DNA of 64,000 nucleotides. It comes from Psychrobacter sp. UBA3480 (GTDB taxonomy: Bacteria > Pseudomonadota > Gammaproteobacteria > Pseudomonadales > Moraxellaceae). The notes under the pieces were generated by a model, which ran no database searches, had not been told where the DNA came from, and saw nothing but the letters and a program-made list of their open reading frames with translations. Positions 62,483-64,000 of this stretch are shown one piece after another. The DNA lies in NCBI RefSeq assembly GCF_002377945.1, contig NZ_DFQV01000020.1:184560-248559 (forward strand). The letters are read 5' to 3'. The translations under genes and the position numbers were made by a program. The first letter of the stretch is position 1. The number at the start of each line of letters is the position of its first letter.

Positions 62483-62561
62483 AAAAACACCCTGCTTGAG
62501 TTTGATAAATAGGGGTAAGGTTTGAAGTACTGATAGACAGTTTATTTTCAAACCTTACTTA

Positions 62562-62594
62562 CAAAAACAGCAGGAGATTTTAATCACCTGCTGT
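62562..62594 (-). terminator. rplY terminator
   Basis: Stem acagcagg / cctgctgt (62567-62594) with an A-run on its left. It separates rplY from pth, about 80 bases before the pth start. Confidence 0.82.
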
Positions 62595-62658
62595 CTTATT
62601 GACTAAACGAATGTATCACTAACCAGCACAAAATAATGCACTAGTTAGAAATAGTATA

Positions 62659-63339
62659 TTACTCGCTGTCTTTGTTTTCTTCAGTACCGTCGTTTTGCTC
62701 AGTTGCTGGTACTTCATCAGCATCAACGTCAGCATCAGCATCAACTTCTTCTACTGTTGGTGGCTGCATGTTAACGATAGTACGGTCATGGCCGTCTTCT
62801 AGCTCAAGCTCATGAATTACAACGCCTTCAGGAAGTTTGATGTCTGATAGACGGAACAAATCACCGATTTCCATGCCAGACACATCTACTTCTAGGTATT
62901 CAGGAAGTTGTGATGGTAAACAGATAACTTCGATATCAGATACTAGAGTAGATAGTACACCAGCAGCAGCAGTACCAGGCGCATCTTCACGACCAGTGAA
63001 ATGAACAGGAACGTTCATGTGGATTTTCTGACCTTTTACAATGCGCTGGAAATCAGCATGCATTGGGAAGCCTTTAGCTGGATGGCGCTGCAAGTCTTTG
63101 ATAACTGCTTGATGCTCTTCACCGTCAACGTTGATAGTCAAGATGTGTGAGAAAAACGCTTCGAATTCTAGTGATTTTACTAATTCGTTAAGCTTGATAG
63201 AGATAGCTGTTGGCTCTTCGTTACCACCATAGATGATAGCAGGAACTAGGTTCTGCTTACGTAGGCGGCGGCTCGCACCTTTACCTTGTAGTTCAGCAGC
63301 ACGATCAACGGCGTTTAGTTCAAAATGATTAATGCTCAT
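62659..63339 (-). CDS. rplY: 50S ribosomal protein L25 (CTC family)
   Basis: A 226-residue two-domain L25/CTC protein: the N-terminal 5S rRNA-binding domain (1-95: FELNAVDRAAELQGKGASRRLRKQNLVPAIIYGG) and the C-terminal TL5-like domain (VPVHFTGREDAPG, GVVIHELELEDG) ending in an acidic tail (VDADADVDADEVPATEQNDGTEENKDSE). The short Escherichia coli L25 (94) lacks the second domain. The ATG at 63339 has AGGA 7 bases upstream. A structured leader with a terminator-like hairpin precedes it. Confidence 0.96.
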   Translation of the reverse strand: MSINHFELNAVDRAAELQGKGASRRLRKQNLVPAIIYGGNEEPTAISIKLNELVKSLEFEAFFSHILTINVDGEEHQAVIKDLQRHPAKGFPMHADFQRIVKGQKIHMNVPVHFTGREDAPGTAAAGVLSTLVSDIEVICLPSQLPEYLEVDVSGMEIGDLFRLSDIKLPEGVVIHELELEDGHDRTIVNMQPPTVEEVDADADVDADEVPATEQNDGTEENKDSE

Positions 63340-63595
63340 GGATATAATCCTATAAAAAAAATGATGAAGTGTCTGGTCATAAAAAAGTGGATTTGCGACC
63401 AATCCACTAATACGTGATGATAGCTAATATTATCGTTACGAATAAAACTCGTAATGTCTAAGCTTAGCCATTTGCTTATAGCAGCGCTCGCTACGATAAT
63501 TACCATAACGATGGTTGCTGTTAAGCATGATCAGCACTTTTGATAGTGCTGGCCTAATAAAAACAACGAAAAGGTCAGCACAGGCGCGCATTATA
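63340..63595 (-). promoter_or_regulatory. Structured rplY leader with a terminator-like hairpin
   Basis: On the minus strand, TATAAT (63590-63595) is a candidate -10 downstream of the prs terminator. The resulting leader of about 240 bases has a stem cagcact/agtgctg (63534-63552) and an 8-base stem agtggatt/aatccact followed by a U-run (63381-63408), about 45 bases before the rplY start. This is a possible attenuator or an L25-binding leader; the element itself is seen, the mechanism inferred. Confidence 0.5.
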
Positions 63596-63647
63596 CGTGA
63601 TTCTGTAGCAATAATAAAGACCTACGCAAAACGCCTACACAAAACAA

Positions 63648-63680
63648 AGCGCCAAGTAATGTTACTTGACGCTCTGTTTT
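63648..63680. terminator. prs terminator
   Basis: Stem agcgccaagtaa / ttacttgacgct (63648-63673, one mismatch) with a U-run leftward (through aaaac) and a T-run to the right. Confidence 0.75.
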
Positions 63681-63760
63681 TTAAGTATTTAAGATGTCTT
63701 ACTACAGTGATTGCTACTAAAAATTACGGCAAAGACTGTTAAAAAAGCAGCTGTATCAAA

Positions 63761-64000
63761 TTAAGCGTCAAACATCGCGCTAATAGATTCTTCGTTATTA
63801 ATACGGCGTAAGCTTTCAGCAAGCATCGGTGCAATACTTACCTGACGGATTTTGCTACAGGCTTTGGCTTCAGCAGATAGTGGAATCGTATCGGTCACAA
63901 CCACTTCATCCAATGCAGATTCGCTGATGTTTTTCAGTGCGTTGCCTGATAGGACAGGATGCGTGATGTAAGCCAAGACGCGACGGGCACCATTTTCTTT
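63761..64000 (-). CDS. prs: Ribose-phosphate pyrophosphokinase, C-terminal part (5' end outside window)
   Basis: Leftward frame open to the window edge, giving the last 79 residues of PRPP synthetase: [22 protein letters not shown], then [12 protein letters not shown] and [24 protein letters not shown]. The THPVLSG and VTDTIP motifs are diagnostic of the Prs family. The start is beyond base 64000. Order prs-rplY-pth is the common gammaproteobacterial arrangement. Confidence 0.97.
   Translation of the reverse strand, partial: KENGARRVLAYITHPVLSGNALKNISESALDEVVVTDTIPLSAEAKACSKIRQVSIAPMLAESLRRINNEESISAMFDA

Overview
The window reads as chromosome from a Moraxellaceae gammaproteobacterium, most likely Psychrobacter or a close relative. 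The reasons are the moderately AT-rich composition, the gene content (a short AccA, a paired acyl-lipid desaturase and ferredoxin reductase, a DmdC-type acyl-CoA dehydrogenase, a dapA-bamC-purC block) and the house-keeping set plsB, ettA, hemL, accA, tilS, proC, thiD, panD, pth, rplY and prs. No rRNA, prophage, intact insertion sequence or CRISPR array is visible. The genus call is an inference from gene content, not from a marker gene.

Layout. 1-7.5 kb: tail of a basic protein, an acidic secreted protein, a saccharopine-dehydrogenase-like reductase, phhB, a small acetyltransferase and the desaturase/reductase pair. 8-19 kb: ettA, plsB, ybaK, a CHMI-like isomerase, a PliI-like secreted protein, an acyl-CoA dehydrogenase, a FUSC membrane protein and aroE. 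19.3-25.7 kb: a lipoprotein gene, pabC, mltG and tmk, with a DpnI-type restriction locus between pabC and mltG. 26-34.7 kb: a cation/proton antiporter with a long charged tail, a DegP-like protease, a metallophosphoesterase-like protein without its metal ligands, and dapA, a very short BamC-like lipoprotein and purC. 34.9-36.3 kb: an AT-rich accessory patch with a YezG-family orphan immunity protein, an unknown protein and gene debris. 36.3-39.5 kb: an alkyladenine glycosylase, a NIF3-C-like protein, two paralogous lipoproteins and csbD, with a hexanucleotide microsatellite upstream of one lipoprotein. 39.9-46.6 kb: an Old Yellow Enzyme, TetR regulator and molybdopterin oxidoreductase cluster, then dadA and ygfZ. 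46.9-64 kb: phnA, hemL, fadD, an Mpo1-like gene, ppx, accA, tilS, proC, yggT, thiD, two tRNA genes, an RDD protein, a Ca/Na exchanger, panD, pth, rplY and the 3' end of prs.

How the genes fit together. Membrane lipid metabolism is well represented (plsB, desaturase plus its reductase, accA, fadD, acyl-CoA dehydrogenase, Mpo1-like). The pth, rplY and prs genes share one strand, and rplY has a structured leader with a terminator-like hairpin just before its ribosome binding site.

The most interesting region is 20.95-23.45 kb. It holds a close DpnI (DpnC) homologue, a DpnD/PcfM-type small protein, an unrecognised 188-residue protein, three GATC sites in the divergent control region, and a DpnA-like GATC-type methyltransferase cut off just downstream of its catalytic DPPY motif. 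DpnI cuts only methylated GATC, so an active GATC methylase beside it would be self-destructive. The broken methylase looks like the record of a switch from a DpnII-like to a DpnI-like state.
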